NCBI RefSeq assembly: GCF_050459865.1
Contig: NZ_JBCMNM010000077.1
Span: forward strand, 62,001 to 126,000
Source: Rummeliibacillus pycnus_B
Lineage (GTDB): Bacteria; Bacillota; Bacilli; Bacillales_A; Planococcaceae
Direction of reading: 5' to 3'
Length of the DNA: 64,000 bases
Below the pieces are notes generated by a model. That model saw nothing but the letters and a program-made list of their open reading frames with translations, ran no database searches and was not told the origin of the DNA. Position numbers and translations under genes: made by a program. Of the stretch, positions 46,087 to 55,066 are shown in pieces (the stretch's first letter is position 1; each line of letters begins with the position of its first letter).

Positions 46087-46977
46087 GTGAATATTGGTAA
46101 TGTTGCTACTGCTATGATTACACCGTTTCGTGAAGATGGTTCAATTCATTTTGAGCAGGTTTCAGAAGTAATAGAGCATTTAATAGCAAACGGTACCGAT
46201 GCAATTGTTGTTTGTGGCACAACAGGTGAATCGCCAACATTGTCACATGACGAGAAAGTTGCTTTAATTCATTTTGTTTTGAAAAAAGTTGATAAAAGAG
46301 TTCCTGTTATTGCAGGGACTGGGAGCTATAATACGCAAGCTTCGTTGGAACTTACCAAAGAGGTTGAAGCAGTTGGTGTTGATGGAGTTATGTTAGTTTG
46401 TCCTTATTACAACAAACCAAGTGAACGAGGTATCTATGCACATTTTGCAACAATTGCAAAATCCACATCGTTACCAGTAATGTTGTACAATATTCCAGGA
46501 CGTTCAATCGTGAATATACAACCGAAAACCATTTTAGATTTAAGTGAAATTCCGAATATTCAGATCATAAAAGAGGCTAGTGGTAGTTTAGATCAAATGA
46601 CAGAAATTATAGCTGGAGCTCCTGATGGTTTGGAAGTATACTCAGGGGATGATGGCTTAACATTACCTCTACTAGCAATTGGAGGTTCAGGTGTAATTTC
46701 CGTTGCAGCACATATAGTGGGAAATGATATGCAAAAAATGATTGCATTATTTAAAGAAGGTCGTAATCAAGAAGCAGCAACGATACATCAAGCATTATTA
46801 CCATTAATTCGAGCTTTATTTTCTACGCCAAGTCCTTCAACTGTAAAATACGCATTAACCAAAATAGGAATAGGGTCAGAAGATGTTAGATTACCGATTG
46901 TAAGACTGACAGATAAAGAAAAATTAGCCTTTGACCTTGCGTGGGAAGAATATTTGGAAAAGCAAAAACAATTTTAG
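46087..46977 (+). CDS. dapA: 4-hydroxy-tetrahydrodipicolinate synthase
   Basis: A 296-residue TIM-barrel DapA with GTTGESPTL, YYNKPSERGIYAHF, MLYNIPGRS and the Schiff-base lysine K162 in IIKEASGSL. It condenses pyruvate with aspartate semialdehyde; the product serves both DAP/lysine synthesis and, through DpaAB, spore dipicolinate. Starts at GTG 46087 after AAGGGGGCA. No lysine riboswitch was found in front of asd-dapA. Confidence 0.97.
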   Translation: MNIGNVATAMITPFREDGSIHFEQVSEVIEHLIANGTDAIVVCGTTGESPTLSHDEKVALIHFVLKKVDKRVPVIAGTGSYNTQASLELTKEVEAVGVDGVMLVCPYYNKPSERGIYAHFATIAKSTSLPVMLYNIPGRSIVNIQPKTILDLSEIPNIQIIKEASGSLDQMTEIIAGAPDGLEVYSGDDGLTLPLLAIGGSGVISVAAHIVGNDMQKMIALFKEGRNQEAATIHQALLPLIRALFSTPSPSTVKYALTKIGIGSEDVRLPIVRLTDKEKLAFDLAWEEYLEKQKQF

Positions 46978-46990
46978 AAAATAATTTTTT

Positions 46991-47018
46991 GAATGGGTAG
47001 CCTGCCCATTCTTTTTTT
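46991..47018 (+). terminator. Intrinsic terminator after dapA
   Basis: GAATGGG / CCCATTC with a 7-base loop, followed by seven Ts. Confidence 0.85.
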
Positions 47019-47020
47019 GT

Positions 47021-47049
47021 TTGTGAAAACTCTCAACAATAGATATAAT
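47021..47049 (+). promoter_or_regulatory. Promoter of rnjB
   Basis: TTGTGA (47021-47026), 17-base spacer, perfect TATAAT (47044-47049). Start near 47056. It begins two bases after the dapA terminator. Confidence 0.7.
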
Positions 47050-47094
47050 GAGTGTAAGTGGTTTGTGTTCGGGATTATTTTAGGAGGAAATCAA

Positions 47095-48762
47095 GTGGTA
47101 AAAACAAAAAATGAAGTTATTCGCGTCATTCCACTAGGTGGCGTTAGTGAAATCGGCAAAGCTATGTATGTCGTTGAAATCGATGAAGAGCTTTTTGTCG
47201 TAGATAGTGGACTTATGTTTCCTGAGGATGATATGTTAGGAATAGATTACGTGATTCCTGATATGTCGTACTTAGAAGAAAATAAAACGCGTGTGAAAGG
47301 TATTTTCCTAACACACGGTCATGAAGATGCGATTGGTTCAATAGCATATCTTTTACAAAAAGTGAATGCACCTGTCTACGGTTCTAAATTGACAATTGCA
47401 TTAGCAAAAGAGCATTTAAAAGATTTACCTGCTCCATACCCGGTTAAATTCTTTGAAGTAACGAAAAAGAGTCGTATGAATTTCCAATCTACGCATGTAA
47501 CATTTTTCCACACAACACATAGTATTCCAGACTCTTTAGGGATTGCTTTCCATACTTCAGAAGGTGCAATTGTGCATACTGGAGAATTTAAATTTGACCA
47601 ATCAGCACAAGGTAAATACAAACCGGATATTGCGAAAATGGCTACATTAGGTGAAGAAGGTGTTTTCATCTTAATGTCTGATTCAACAGAGGCAGAACGC
47701 CCTGGATATACGATCCCAGAAAACGTAATTCGTGAAAAACTTGCAAAAACATTCCATCAAGCAGAAGGAAGAATTTTAGTTGCTCTTTATGCATCAAACT
47801 TTATACGCATTCAACAAGTATTCGATCAAGCAACAGCTGATGATCGTAAAATAGCAATTGTAGGCCGTAGTTTAGAACATGTATTTGAAATAGGTATGCG
47901 TTTAGGTTATCTGTCTGTAGATCCTGAACGAATTATTCCAATTAGTAAAATTAACGACTATGCCGATGATGAAATTGTAGCAATTATTACAGGTAAACAA
48001 GGTGAACCACTAGAAGGATTAGAAAAAATCATCCGAAAACACCACCGTGATATCCGTATTAAAACTACAGATACAGTACTAATTACATTTACACCTTCAC
48101 CAGATATGGAGGTACAAATTGCTGATACAATGAATAGTCTTGCGAAAGCAGGTGCTAAAGTTTTATCAGCTGATACTAAGGTTCATGTTTCAGGCCATGG
48201 TGCTCAAGAAGATTTGAAATTGATGTTGAATCTTATGCAACCAAAATACTTTATCCCAATTCAAGGGGAATATCGTATGCTGATTGCGCACTCTAAATTA
48301 GCTCAACAAACAGGTCTATCTAAATCTCAAATCTTTATTGCTGATAAAGGGGATATCGTTGAATATAAAGGCGGTAAAATGCGTATGAGTGGCCGAGTAA
48401 CGGCTGGCAATGTTTTAATCGATGGTATTGGTGTCGGTGATGTAGGTAATATTGTCTTACGTGATCGTAAATTACTTAGCCAAGATGGAATTTTTATCGT
48501 TGTTGTAACGATTAATCGTCAACAGAAAAAAATTGCCTCAGGTCCAGAAATTTTATCTCGTGGATTTGTTTATGTAAGAGAATCTGAAGAGTTACTAAGT
48601 GAATCTTCTGAATTAGTAAAAGCAGTTGTCGAAAAATATGTGAATAAAGGATCATATGAATGGACAAATATAAAACAAGAAATCCGTGACACGCTAAACT
48701 CTTATTTATTCCAAAAAACGAAACGTCGACCAATGATAATCCCTATTATTATGGAATATTAA
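47095..48762 (+). CDS. rnjB: Ribonuclease J2
   Basis: A 555-residue metallo-beta-lactamase/beta-CASP ribonuclease. The zinc motif reads LTHGHEDAIG rather than the HGHEDHIGG of catalytically strong RNase J1; this degenerate form and the position after dapA identify it as RNase J2, the partner in the J1/J2 complex. Beta-CASP segments include SDSTEAERPGYT and HVSGHGAQEDLKLMLNL. The open frame extends to 46993, but TAGGAGG (47081-47087) places translation at GTG 47095, giving the exact length of the B. subtilis protein. Confidence 0.95.
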   Translation: MVKTKNEVIRVIPLGGVSEIGKAMYVVEIDEELFVVDSGLMFPEDDMLGIDYVIPDMSYLEENKTRVKGIFLTHGHEDAIGSIAYLLQKVNAPVYGSKLTIALAKEHLKDLPAPYPVKFFEVTKKSRMNFQSTHVTFFHTTHSIPDSLGIAFHTSEGAIVHTGEFKFDQSAQGKYKPDIAKMATLGEEGVFILMSDSTEAERPGYTIPENVIREKLAKTFHQAEGRILVALYASNFIRIQQVFDQATADDRKIAIVGRSLEHVFEIGMRLGYLSVDPERIIPISKINDYADDEIVAIITGKQGEPLEGLEKIIRKHHRDIRIKTTDTVLITFTPSPDMEVQIADTMNSLAKAGAKVLSADTKVHVSGHGAQEDLKLMLNLMQPKYFIPIQGEYRMLIAHSKLAQQTGLSKSQIFIADKGDIVEYKGGKMRMSGRVTAGNVLIDGIGVGDVGNIVLRDRKLLSQDGIFIVVVTINRQQKKIASGPEILSRGFVYVRESEELLSESSELVKAVVEKYVNKGSYEWTNIKQEIRDTLNSYLFQKTKRRPMIIPIIMEY

Positions 48763-48775
48763 TGCGTAAGCGGAC

Positions 48776-48819
48776 AAAAAGGATTTCCTAACCTCAAGAT
48801 TGGTAGGAAATCCTTTTTT
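48776..48819 (+). terminator. Intrinsic terminator after rnjB
   Basis: A long stem (AAAAAGGATTTCCTAACC with GGTAGGAAATCCTTTTT, one bulged A) and T-tract. The A-tract on the left side means it could also work on the other strand. Confidence 0.9.
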
Positions 48820-48858
48820 CCTTTCAATACATGAAGATAAAAGAGAGTAGGTGGAGGC

Positions 48859-51201
48859 ATGGCAATAGCAAAAAAGGGACCTGCAAAGTCAAAAAAAGCA
48901 TCATCAAAAACAAAAAAAGATACACCATCGCATCCATTAATGTATGAAATTATTGGTCTCATTTTAATTGGGTTTGCAATTATTATATTTTTTGAATATG
49001 GTCCTGTAGGGAGATTGTTTCAATTTATAGCACTATTTTTATTTGGAAACTGGGCAATAATTGTTCCGTTTTTATTTATCGTTAGTGCACTTTTATTAAT
49101 GTTGAAACGAACGGTCCCCAATTTAAAAAATCGATTAATATTAGGAAGTTTGCTAATTACAGGGGGACTAACATTATTTAGTCATATCGCATTGTTTGAA
49201 CAACTATTTGAAGGGAATGCAATTCAAAGTAATTCCGTTTTAAAAGAGACATGGCGAATATTAATTACTAGTGGTGGTATACAAGATCATAGCCACGCAT
49301 TAGGCGGTGGTATGATTGGTGCAGTGTTATTTGCATGTTTTTATGCATTATTTGACTCTGCAGGTGCTAAAATTGCCGGTTGGTTAATGGTACTCATTGG
49401 CATTGTTTTAATTACAGGAAAAGCGCTTATTCCGTATTTGGCTAGCAAATGGCCATCCATAAAAAAATCAATCCTTCAAATGAAAAAAGATTCTGGGGAT
49501 TCTATAAGTAGACGCCAAGAAGCGAAAAAGAAAAAGGAAGATGAAAAGAAAGTCAATTCTCGAAGAAATCGAAAAAAAGAGAAGTCAGACTCAACGATTC
49601 ATGATGAAGAGCATCATGCAGCAACAGAAATTGAGCCGGTATTAGAAGAACGTAGAGAACCGATTATTTCTGCCTTTACACAGAGAGTTCAAGAAGATCA
49701 TTCTAAACCAGAAATGCCAGTAATAGGTGAGGGAGATTTACATATAGATGTAGATCATCCACCGATTGATACCTCCGATGTGGTTGAAAATAAAGCGTAT
49801 CAATTACCTGCAATGAATTACTTGAAACTTCCACCACATACTGACCAAAGTGGTGAATTTGAATTAATTCAAGATAATGCGCGTAAATTAGAACAAACTT
49901 TCCAATCTTTTGGTGTCAAAGCGACAGTTACTCAAGTTCACTTAGGACCAGCTGTAACTGAATATGAAGTTTTACCTGATCGAGGCGTAAAAGTAAGTAA
50001 AATAGTTGGGTTACAAGATGATTTAGCATTAGCACTTGCGGCAAAAGATATACGTATAGAAGCACCAATTCCAGGCAAATCAGCAGTTGGAATTGAAGTG
50101 CCAAATAAGGAAGTTGCAATTGTAAGTCTGCGTGAAGTGTTAGAATCTAAACAAAACAATAAACCTGATGAGAAATTGTTAATCGGTTTAGGAAGAGATA
50201 TTACGGGTGAAGCAAAACTAGCGAAATTGAACAAAATGCCACACTTACTTGTAGCTGGTTCAACAGGTAGTGGTAAATCCGTATGTATTAACGGCATTAT
50301 CATTAGCATATTAATGAGAGCAAAGCCCCATGAAGTTAAAATGATGATGATTGACCCTAAAATGGTTGAATTGAATGTTTATAATGGAATCCCTCATTTA
50401 CTTGCGCCAGTTGTAACAGATGCTCGTAAAGCTTCTCAAGCATTGAAAAAAGTAGTCTCTGAAATGGAGAGACGTTATGATTTATTTTCACATACTGGAA
50501 CACGTAATATTGAGGGCTATAACGAACAAATTGAGCGATTCAATGAGGAAAACGGAGAAAAACATCCTAAAATGCCATTTATAGTGGTCATAGTTGATGA
50601 ATTAGCAGATTTAATGATGGTTGCTTCTAGCGATGTGGAAGATTCAATTACTCGATTAGCACAAATGGCACGTGCTGCAGGAATTCACTTAATCATTGCT
50701 ACGCAAAGGCCAAGTGTCGATGTAATCACGGGTATTATTAAAGCGAATATACCATCCCGAATTGCTTTTGCTGTATCTTCTGCTATTGATTCTCGCACAA
50801 TCCTTGATATGGGTGGCGCTGAACGTCTTTTAGGTAGAGGAGATATGTTATTCTTACCAGCTGGAGAATCGAAACCTGTGCGGGTACAAGGTGCTTTTGT
50901 TTCTGATCAGGAAGTAGAACAGATTGTTGATTTTGTTATAGCACAGCAAAAAGCCCAATACCAAGAGGAAATGATTCCAACTGATGAAGAAGAAATTCAA
51001 GATTTAGATGATACAGATGATCTGTTTGAAGAGGCCGTTCAATTAGTTGCTTCACAAGACACTGCATCTGTATCTTTCCTTCAAAGAAAACTTAAAATTG
51101 GCTATGCAAGAGCTGCACGTATAATGGATCAGATGGAGGAAAGAGGGATTGTTGGTCCGGCTGAAAAAAGCAAACCAAGAGAGGTCCTGATTGGAAAATA
51201 A
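48859..51201 (+). CDS. spoIIIE: DNA translocase FtsK/SpoIIIE
   Basis: A 780-residue DNA pump. A Lys/Ser-rich N-terminus is followed by four membrane helices (about 30-195), a charged linker (about 215-300), the alpha/beta motor with Walker A GSTGSGKS (K473) and Walker B VVIVDELADLMM, and a C-terminal winged-helix gamma domain (SFLQRKLKIGYARAARIM) that reads DNA orientation sequences. It moves the chromosome across the sporulation or division septum. AGTAGGTGGAGG precedes the ATG. TepA and YlzJ, which lie before spoIIIE in B. subtilis, are absent. Confidence 0.96.
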   Translation: MAIAKKGPAKSKKASSKTKKDTPSHPLMYEIIGLILIGFAIIIFFEYGPVGRLFQFIALFLFGNWAIIVPFLFIVSALLLMLKRTVPNLKNRLILGSLLITGGLTLFSHIALFEQLFEGNAIQSNSVLKETWRILITSGGIQDHSHALGGGMIGAVLFACFYALFDSAGAKIAGWLMVLIGIVLITGKALIPYLASKWPSIKKSILQMKKDSGDSISRRQEAKKKKEDEKKVNSRRNRKKEKSDSTIHDEEHHAATEIEPVLEERREPIISAFTQRVQEDHSKPEMPVIGEGDLHIDVDHPPIDTSDVVENKAYQLPAMNYLKLPPHTDQSGEFELIQDNARKLEQTFQSFGVKATVTQVHLGPAVTEYEVLPDRGVKVSKIVGLQDDLALALAAKDIRIEAPIPGKSAVGIEVPNKEVAIVSLREVLESKQNNKPDEKLLIGLGRDITGEAKLAKLNKMPHLLVAGSTGSGKSVCINGIIISILMRAKPHEVKMMMIDPKMVELNVYNGIPHLLAPVVTDARKASQALKKVVSEMERRYDLFSHTGTRNIEGYNEQIERFNEENGEKHPKMPFIVVIVDELADLMMVASSDVEDSITRLAQMARAAGIHLIIATQRPSVDVITGIIKANIPSRIAFAVSSAIDSRTILDMGGAERLLGRGDMLFLPAGESKPVRVQGAFVSDQEVEQIVDFVIAQQKAQYQEEMIPTDEEEIQDLDDTDDLFEEAVQLVASQDTASVSFLQRKLKIGYARAARIMDQMEERGIVGPAEKSKPREVLIGK

Positions 51202-51404
51202 TTTTAATAGATAATTTTGATATTAACCAGAGAATGTAAAAAAATACCTATATTAGAATAGTAATATAAAAAAATATCTGTTTTAACACAGTTTTTTCTG
51301 AAAGTTATTTATTTACCTAAACAAAAATGGTATAGTAATGTCTGATTAGTAGGAATGTTTTACGTCTGATGTCTGATCTCTGATCTCTTTTGGTGGTGGT
51401 TTAT
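51202..51404 (+). promoter_or_regulatory. AT-rich region before the GntR gene with TCTGAT tandem repeats
   Basis: A 203-base gap. A weak terminator-like element (CTGT/ACAG stem at 51278-51291 plus six Ts) may end spoIIIE. TATAGT (51331-51336) could be a -10 without a good -35. Three 7-base units TCTGATG/TCTGATC stand in tandem at 51365-51385, with a further TCTGAT at 51341-51346 and one inside the coding start (51417). Their place between a possible promoter and the gene suggests a regulatory role, unproven. Confidence 0.4.
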
Positions 51405-52133
51405 ATGACAATTAAGTCTGATCATCGTCATCTCTATCTTCAAGTGATTGATCATTTAAAGGCAGATATTGATCAAGGTGTTTACAAAGAAAATGAAAAA
51501 CTACCTTCTGAATTTGAATTATCGAAATCACTTGGAGTCAGTCGTGCAACACTTCGTGAAGCTTTAAGACTGTTGGAAGAAGAAAATATTATTGTTCGAA
51601 GACATGGTGTTGGTACCTTTGTTAATCCGAAACCTTTATTTACATCGGGTATTGAACAACTCTCAAGTATTTCCTCTATGATAGAGGATGCTGGAATGCA
51701 GCCCGGTACAAACTACATAAGTTCTTCCGAGCAGCTTTCGAATGAAGAAGATATAAAACGCTTTCAATGTGATGCTGATGAATCATTAATAACGATTGAA
51801 CGTGTGCGTACAGCAGACGGTGAACCGGTCGTGTATTGTGTGGACCAAGTACCTGCAAAATATTTACCAGCAGACTTCTTGCTTCGACATAATTCATCCA
51901 TTTTCTCGGCCTTAGAGGAGTCTGGGGAAATTCATGTAGCTTATGCAGTTACATTTATTGATCCAGTTGGCTATCATAGTCAAGTTTCTCCAATATTACA
52001 ATGTGGGCGTGAAACAGCGCTCTTAGTTTTAAAACAGCTCCATTATGATGATAACGATCGTGTGGTGCTCTATTCACGTAATTATTTCAGAGCTGATAAA
52101 TTCAGTTTCCATGTAGTACGAAAACGTGTGTAA
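51405..52133 (+). CDS. ymfC: GntR-family transcriptional regulator (YmfC-like)
   Basis: A 242-residue HutC-subfamily GntR regulator. N-terminal winged helix with YLQVIDHLKADIDQGVYKEN, KLPSEFELSKSLGVSRATLREALRLLEE and GVGTFV, and a C-terminal UTRA effector domain from about residue 95. GGTGGTGG at 51391-51398 serves ATG 51405; an in-frame GTG at 51390 is part of the RBS. It sits between spoIIIE and a BMP-type importer and probably controls that importer; its effector is unknown. Confidence 0.88.
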   Translation: MTIKSDHRHLYLQVIDHLKADIDQGVYKENEKLPSEFELSKSLGVSRATLREALRLLEEENIIVRRHGVGTFVNPKPLFTSGIEQLSSISSMIEDAGMQPGTNYISSSEQLSNEEDIKRFQCDADESLITIERVRTADGEPVVYCVDQVPAKYLPADFLLRHNSSIFSALEESGEIHVAYAVTFIDPVGYHSQVSPILQCGRETALLVLKQLHYDDNDRVVLYSRNYFRADKFSFHVVRKRV

Positions 52134-52194
52134 AATAAGTATTCATTCCTGCTATCGAAAAAAACAATATAACTTACTTTTGGGGGGATTTCAA

Positions 52195-53259
52195 GTGAAA
52201 ACACGTAAAATCGGTTTAGCACTTTCTGCACTTCTAGCATCTGGTACATTACTAGCAGCTTGTGGTTCAAAGGATGCAACAGAAACAAAAAAAGGCAGTG
52301 ACAAAAATTCATTCTCAGTAGCAATGGTGACTGACGTTGGCGGTATTGATGATAAGTCATTCAACCAATCGACTTGGGAAGGTATTCAAAAATTCGGTAA
52401 AGACAATGGCTTATCTAAAGGTAATGGTGGTTATGATTACCTACAATCTAATTCTGAAAGTGATTACAATACGAACCTTAACGGCTTGATCCGCCGCAAC
52501 TTTGATTTAGTATACGCTGTAGGCTTTAATTTACATGACTCTGTATCAGAAGTAGCAAAACAACAAAAAGATGCCAAAATTGCTATCATCGACTCAGTAG
52601 TTGAAGGTCAAGACAATGTCGCTTCAATTATGTTCAAAGCAAACGAAGCTTCTTATTTAGCAGGTGCTGCAGCAGCATTACAATCTAAAACTGGTAAAAT
52701 TGGTTTCATCGGTGGTATGGAAGGTGACATCATTGGCGGATTTGAAGCAGGCTTCGTTGCAGGTGCTAAAGCTGCTAATCCAAAAGTAAAAGTTGATGTT
52801 CAATATGCAGGTACATTTGGCGATGCTGCAAAAGGTCAAGCAATTGCTAAACGTATGTATGATTCTGGTTCTGATATTATCTTCCACGCAGCTGGTGGTA
52901 CAGGTAATGGATTATTCACAGAAGCGAAAGAACGTAAGAAAAAAGATCCAAATGCTGATGTATGGGTAATCGGTGTTGACCGTGACCAATATGATGAAGG
53001 TAAAGTGGATGATAAAACAAACGTTACTTTAACTTCAGTATTAAAACGTGTTGATATTGCAGCAGAACAAGTAGCTAAACAAACTAAAGATGGTAAATTC
53101 CCTGGTGGTGAATTGATTACTTTTGGTTTAAAAGACAATGGTGTTGACTTAGCTGATTCTCGTGGTGCGATTACTCCAGAAACACAAAAGAAAGTTGACG
53201 ATTATAAAGCAAAAATTATTAGTGGTGAAATTAAAGTTCCTGAAAAACCAGGAAAATAA
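52195..53259 (+). CDS. nupN: BMP-family substrate-binding lipoprotein (nucleoside importer)
   Basis: A 354-residue lipoprotein with an n-region KTRK, hydrophobic core and lipobox LAAC with C23, then a PBP1-like BMP domain (MVTDVGGIDDKSFNQSTWEGI, IGFIGGMEGDIIGGFEAGF, HAAGGTGNGLF and IGVDRDQ). It binds purine nucleosides in characterised relatives such as NupN of B. subtilis and PnrA. Starts at GTG 52195 after TTGGGGGGAT. Followed by a terminator and then ATPase and permease genes. Confidence 0.92.
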   Translation: MKTRKIGLALSALLASGTLLAACGSKDATETKKGSDKNSFSVAMVTDVGGIDDKSFNQSTWEGIQKFGKDNGLSKGNGGYDYLQSNSESDYNTNLNGLIRRNFDLVYAVGFNLHDSVSEVAKQQKDAKIAIIDSVVEGQDNVASIMFKANEASYLAGAAAALQSKTGKIGFIGGMEGDIIGGFEAGFVAGAKAANPKVKVDVQYAGTFGDAAKGQAIAKRMYDSGSDIIFHAAGGTGNGLFTEAKERKKKDPNADVWVIGVDRDQYDEGKVDDKTNVTLTSVLKRVDIAAEQVAKQTKDGKFPGGELITFGLKDNGVDLADSRGAITPETQKKVDDYKAKIISGEIKVPEKPGK

Positions 53260-53272
53260 TATTAACCATTAT

Positions 53273-53313
53273 CATCATAAAGGCCAGTATCTCCAGGTCT
53301 TTATGATGTTTTT
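53273..53313 (+). terminator. Terminator between the lipoprotein gene and its ABC transporter
   Basis: A 13-bp stem (CATCATAAAGGCC / GGTCTTTATGATG, one G-U) followed by TTTTT. Probably partial, giving more binding protein than transporter. A second weak T-rich hairpin lies near 53354-53380. The remaining bases to 53527 hold no gene and no confident promoter. Confidence 0.8.
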
Positions 53314-53527
53314 ATCTATTAAAAAATTAATAGATGAAGGTATTTGAAGATTTAAGAGGATTTTTTATAAAATCTATTTTTGTAAAATTACAGATATTAA
53401 TCTTCAGACGTTAATATTCTGAAAATAATTCCTCTCCCTCTTTAAATGCTTTCTTGTGTTAATTTTTTAACCTTGTTAGTTTATTAATTACACTCATAAA
53501 TTTATAGTGTCCAAGGGAGTGAACACA

Positions 53528-55066
53528 TTGGAATATGTGATAGAGATGCTTGGAATTCGCAAACAATTTGGCGATTTCGTAGCAAATGATAACATCACCC
53601 TTCAGCTAAAAAAAGGCGAGATTCATGCACTATTAGGAGAGAACGGTGCAGGGAAATCGACATTGATGAACGTGCTATTTGGTTTATATCAACCAGAAGC
53701 AGGTACAATCAAAGTTCATGGCAAGGATGTCAAAATTACAGATCCTAGCAAAGCAAATGATCTTGGAATTGGTATGGTTCATCAACACTTTATGTTAGTT
53801 GAAAATTTCACGGTGACTGAAAATATCATTTTAGGTAGCGAACCTACTAAAATGGGTTTGATCAATATTCGTGATGCAGCGAAAAAAGTACAAGCACTAT
53901 CTGAAAAATACGGTTTAAACGTAGACGCAAATGCTAAAATTGAAGACATTTCAGTTGGAATGCAACAACGTGTTGAAATTTTAAAAACATTATATCGTGG
54001 TGCTGAAATCCTAATCTTCGATGAACCAACAGCGTCCCTAACACCTCAAGAAATTACAGAATTGATACAAATCATGAAACGCCTTATAAAAGAAGGTAAA
54101 TCCATTATTTTAATTACACATAAATTAAAAGAAATTATGGAAGTTTCAGATCGTGTAACAATTATTCGTAAAGGTAAAGGGATTGGAACTGTTACTACAG
54201 CTGAAACAAACCCAGATCAACTTGCTGAAATGATGGTTGGTCGACATGTTGTCTTCAAGACTGAAAAAACGGAAGCACATCCTACTGACGTTGTATTAAA
54301 TATCGAAAACTTAACTGTTGCCGATAATCGTGGTGTAGATAAAGTTAAGAATTTAAACCTTACCGTTCGAGCTGGGGAAATTGTTGGGATTGCAGGGATT
54401 GATGGAAATGGTCAATCAGAACTAATCGAGGCAATAACTGGTCTTCGCAAGGTGAAACGTGGGAACGTCACTTTAAAAGGTAAGAATATTATAGGGTTAA
54501 AACCTCGTAAAATTACAGAATCAGGAATTGGGCATATTCCTCAAGACCGTCACAAGCATGGCCTTGTATTAGACTTTCCGATTGGACATAATATCGTTTT
54601 ACAAACTTATTATCAAAAACCAGTTTCTAAAGGCGGTATTATCGATTATAAAACAGTAAATGATATTGCCAAGAAAATTATTGAAGAGTTTGATGTACGT
54701 ACACCGAACGAAATGACTCCTGCACGTGCATTATCAGGTGGTAACCAACAAAAAGCAATTATTGGTCGTGAAATTGATCGTGATCCAGAATTACTTATTG
54801 CAGCATTACCTACACGTGGATTAGACGTAGGTGCAATTGAATTTATCCACAAACGTCTAATTGAACAACGTGATAAAGGTAAAGCAGTTTTACTTATCTC
54901 GTTTGAATTAGATGAAGTAATGAATGTTTCAGATACGATTGCGGTAATTCATGATGGTTCTATTATTGATACAGTATCACCTCATGAAACAACTGAACAA
55001 GAACTAGGTTTATTAATGGCTGGTCAATCACTCCACAATGATCAAAAAAAGGTAGGTGACGAATAG
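53528..55066 (+). CDS. nupO: Nucleoside ABC transporter ATP-binding protein (NupO-like)
   Basis: A 512-residue tandem ATPase of the sugar/nucleoside type. The first half has Walker A GENGAGKST, VGMQQRVEILK signature and FDEPTASLTPQE; the second half has a degenerate Walker A (GIDGNGQSE), SGGNQQK and the ALPTRGLDVGAIE segment. Energises import through NupP/NupQ. TTG 53528 gives the N-terminus MEYVIEML known from the B. subtilis protein and is well spaced from AAGGGAGTG; GTG codons upstream in frame lie in or before the RBS. Confidence 0.93.
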   Translation: MEYVIEMLGIRKQFGDFVANDNITLQLKKGEIHALLGENGAGKSTLMNVLFGLYQPEAGTIKVHGKDVKITDPSKANDLGIGMVHQHFMLVENFTVTENIILGSEPTKMGLINIRDAAKKVQALSEKYGLNVDANAKIEDISVGMQQRVEILKTLYRGAEILIFDEPTASLTPQEITELIQIMKRLIKEGKSIILITHKLKEIMEVSDRVTIIRKGKGIGTVTTAETNPDQLAEMMVGRHVVFKTEKTEAHPTDVVLNIENLTVADNRGVDKVKNLNLTVRAGEIVGIAGIDGNGQSELIEAITGLRKVKRGNVTLKGKNIIGLKPRKITESGIGHIPQDRHKHGLVLDFPIGHNIVLQTYYQKPVSKGGIIDYKTVNDIAKKIIEEFDVRTPNEMTPARALSGGNQQKAIIGREIDRDPELLIAALPTRGLDVGAIEFIHKRLIEQRDKGKAVLLISFELDEVMNVSDTIAVIHDGSIIDTVSPHETTEQELGLLMAGQSLHNDQKKVGDE

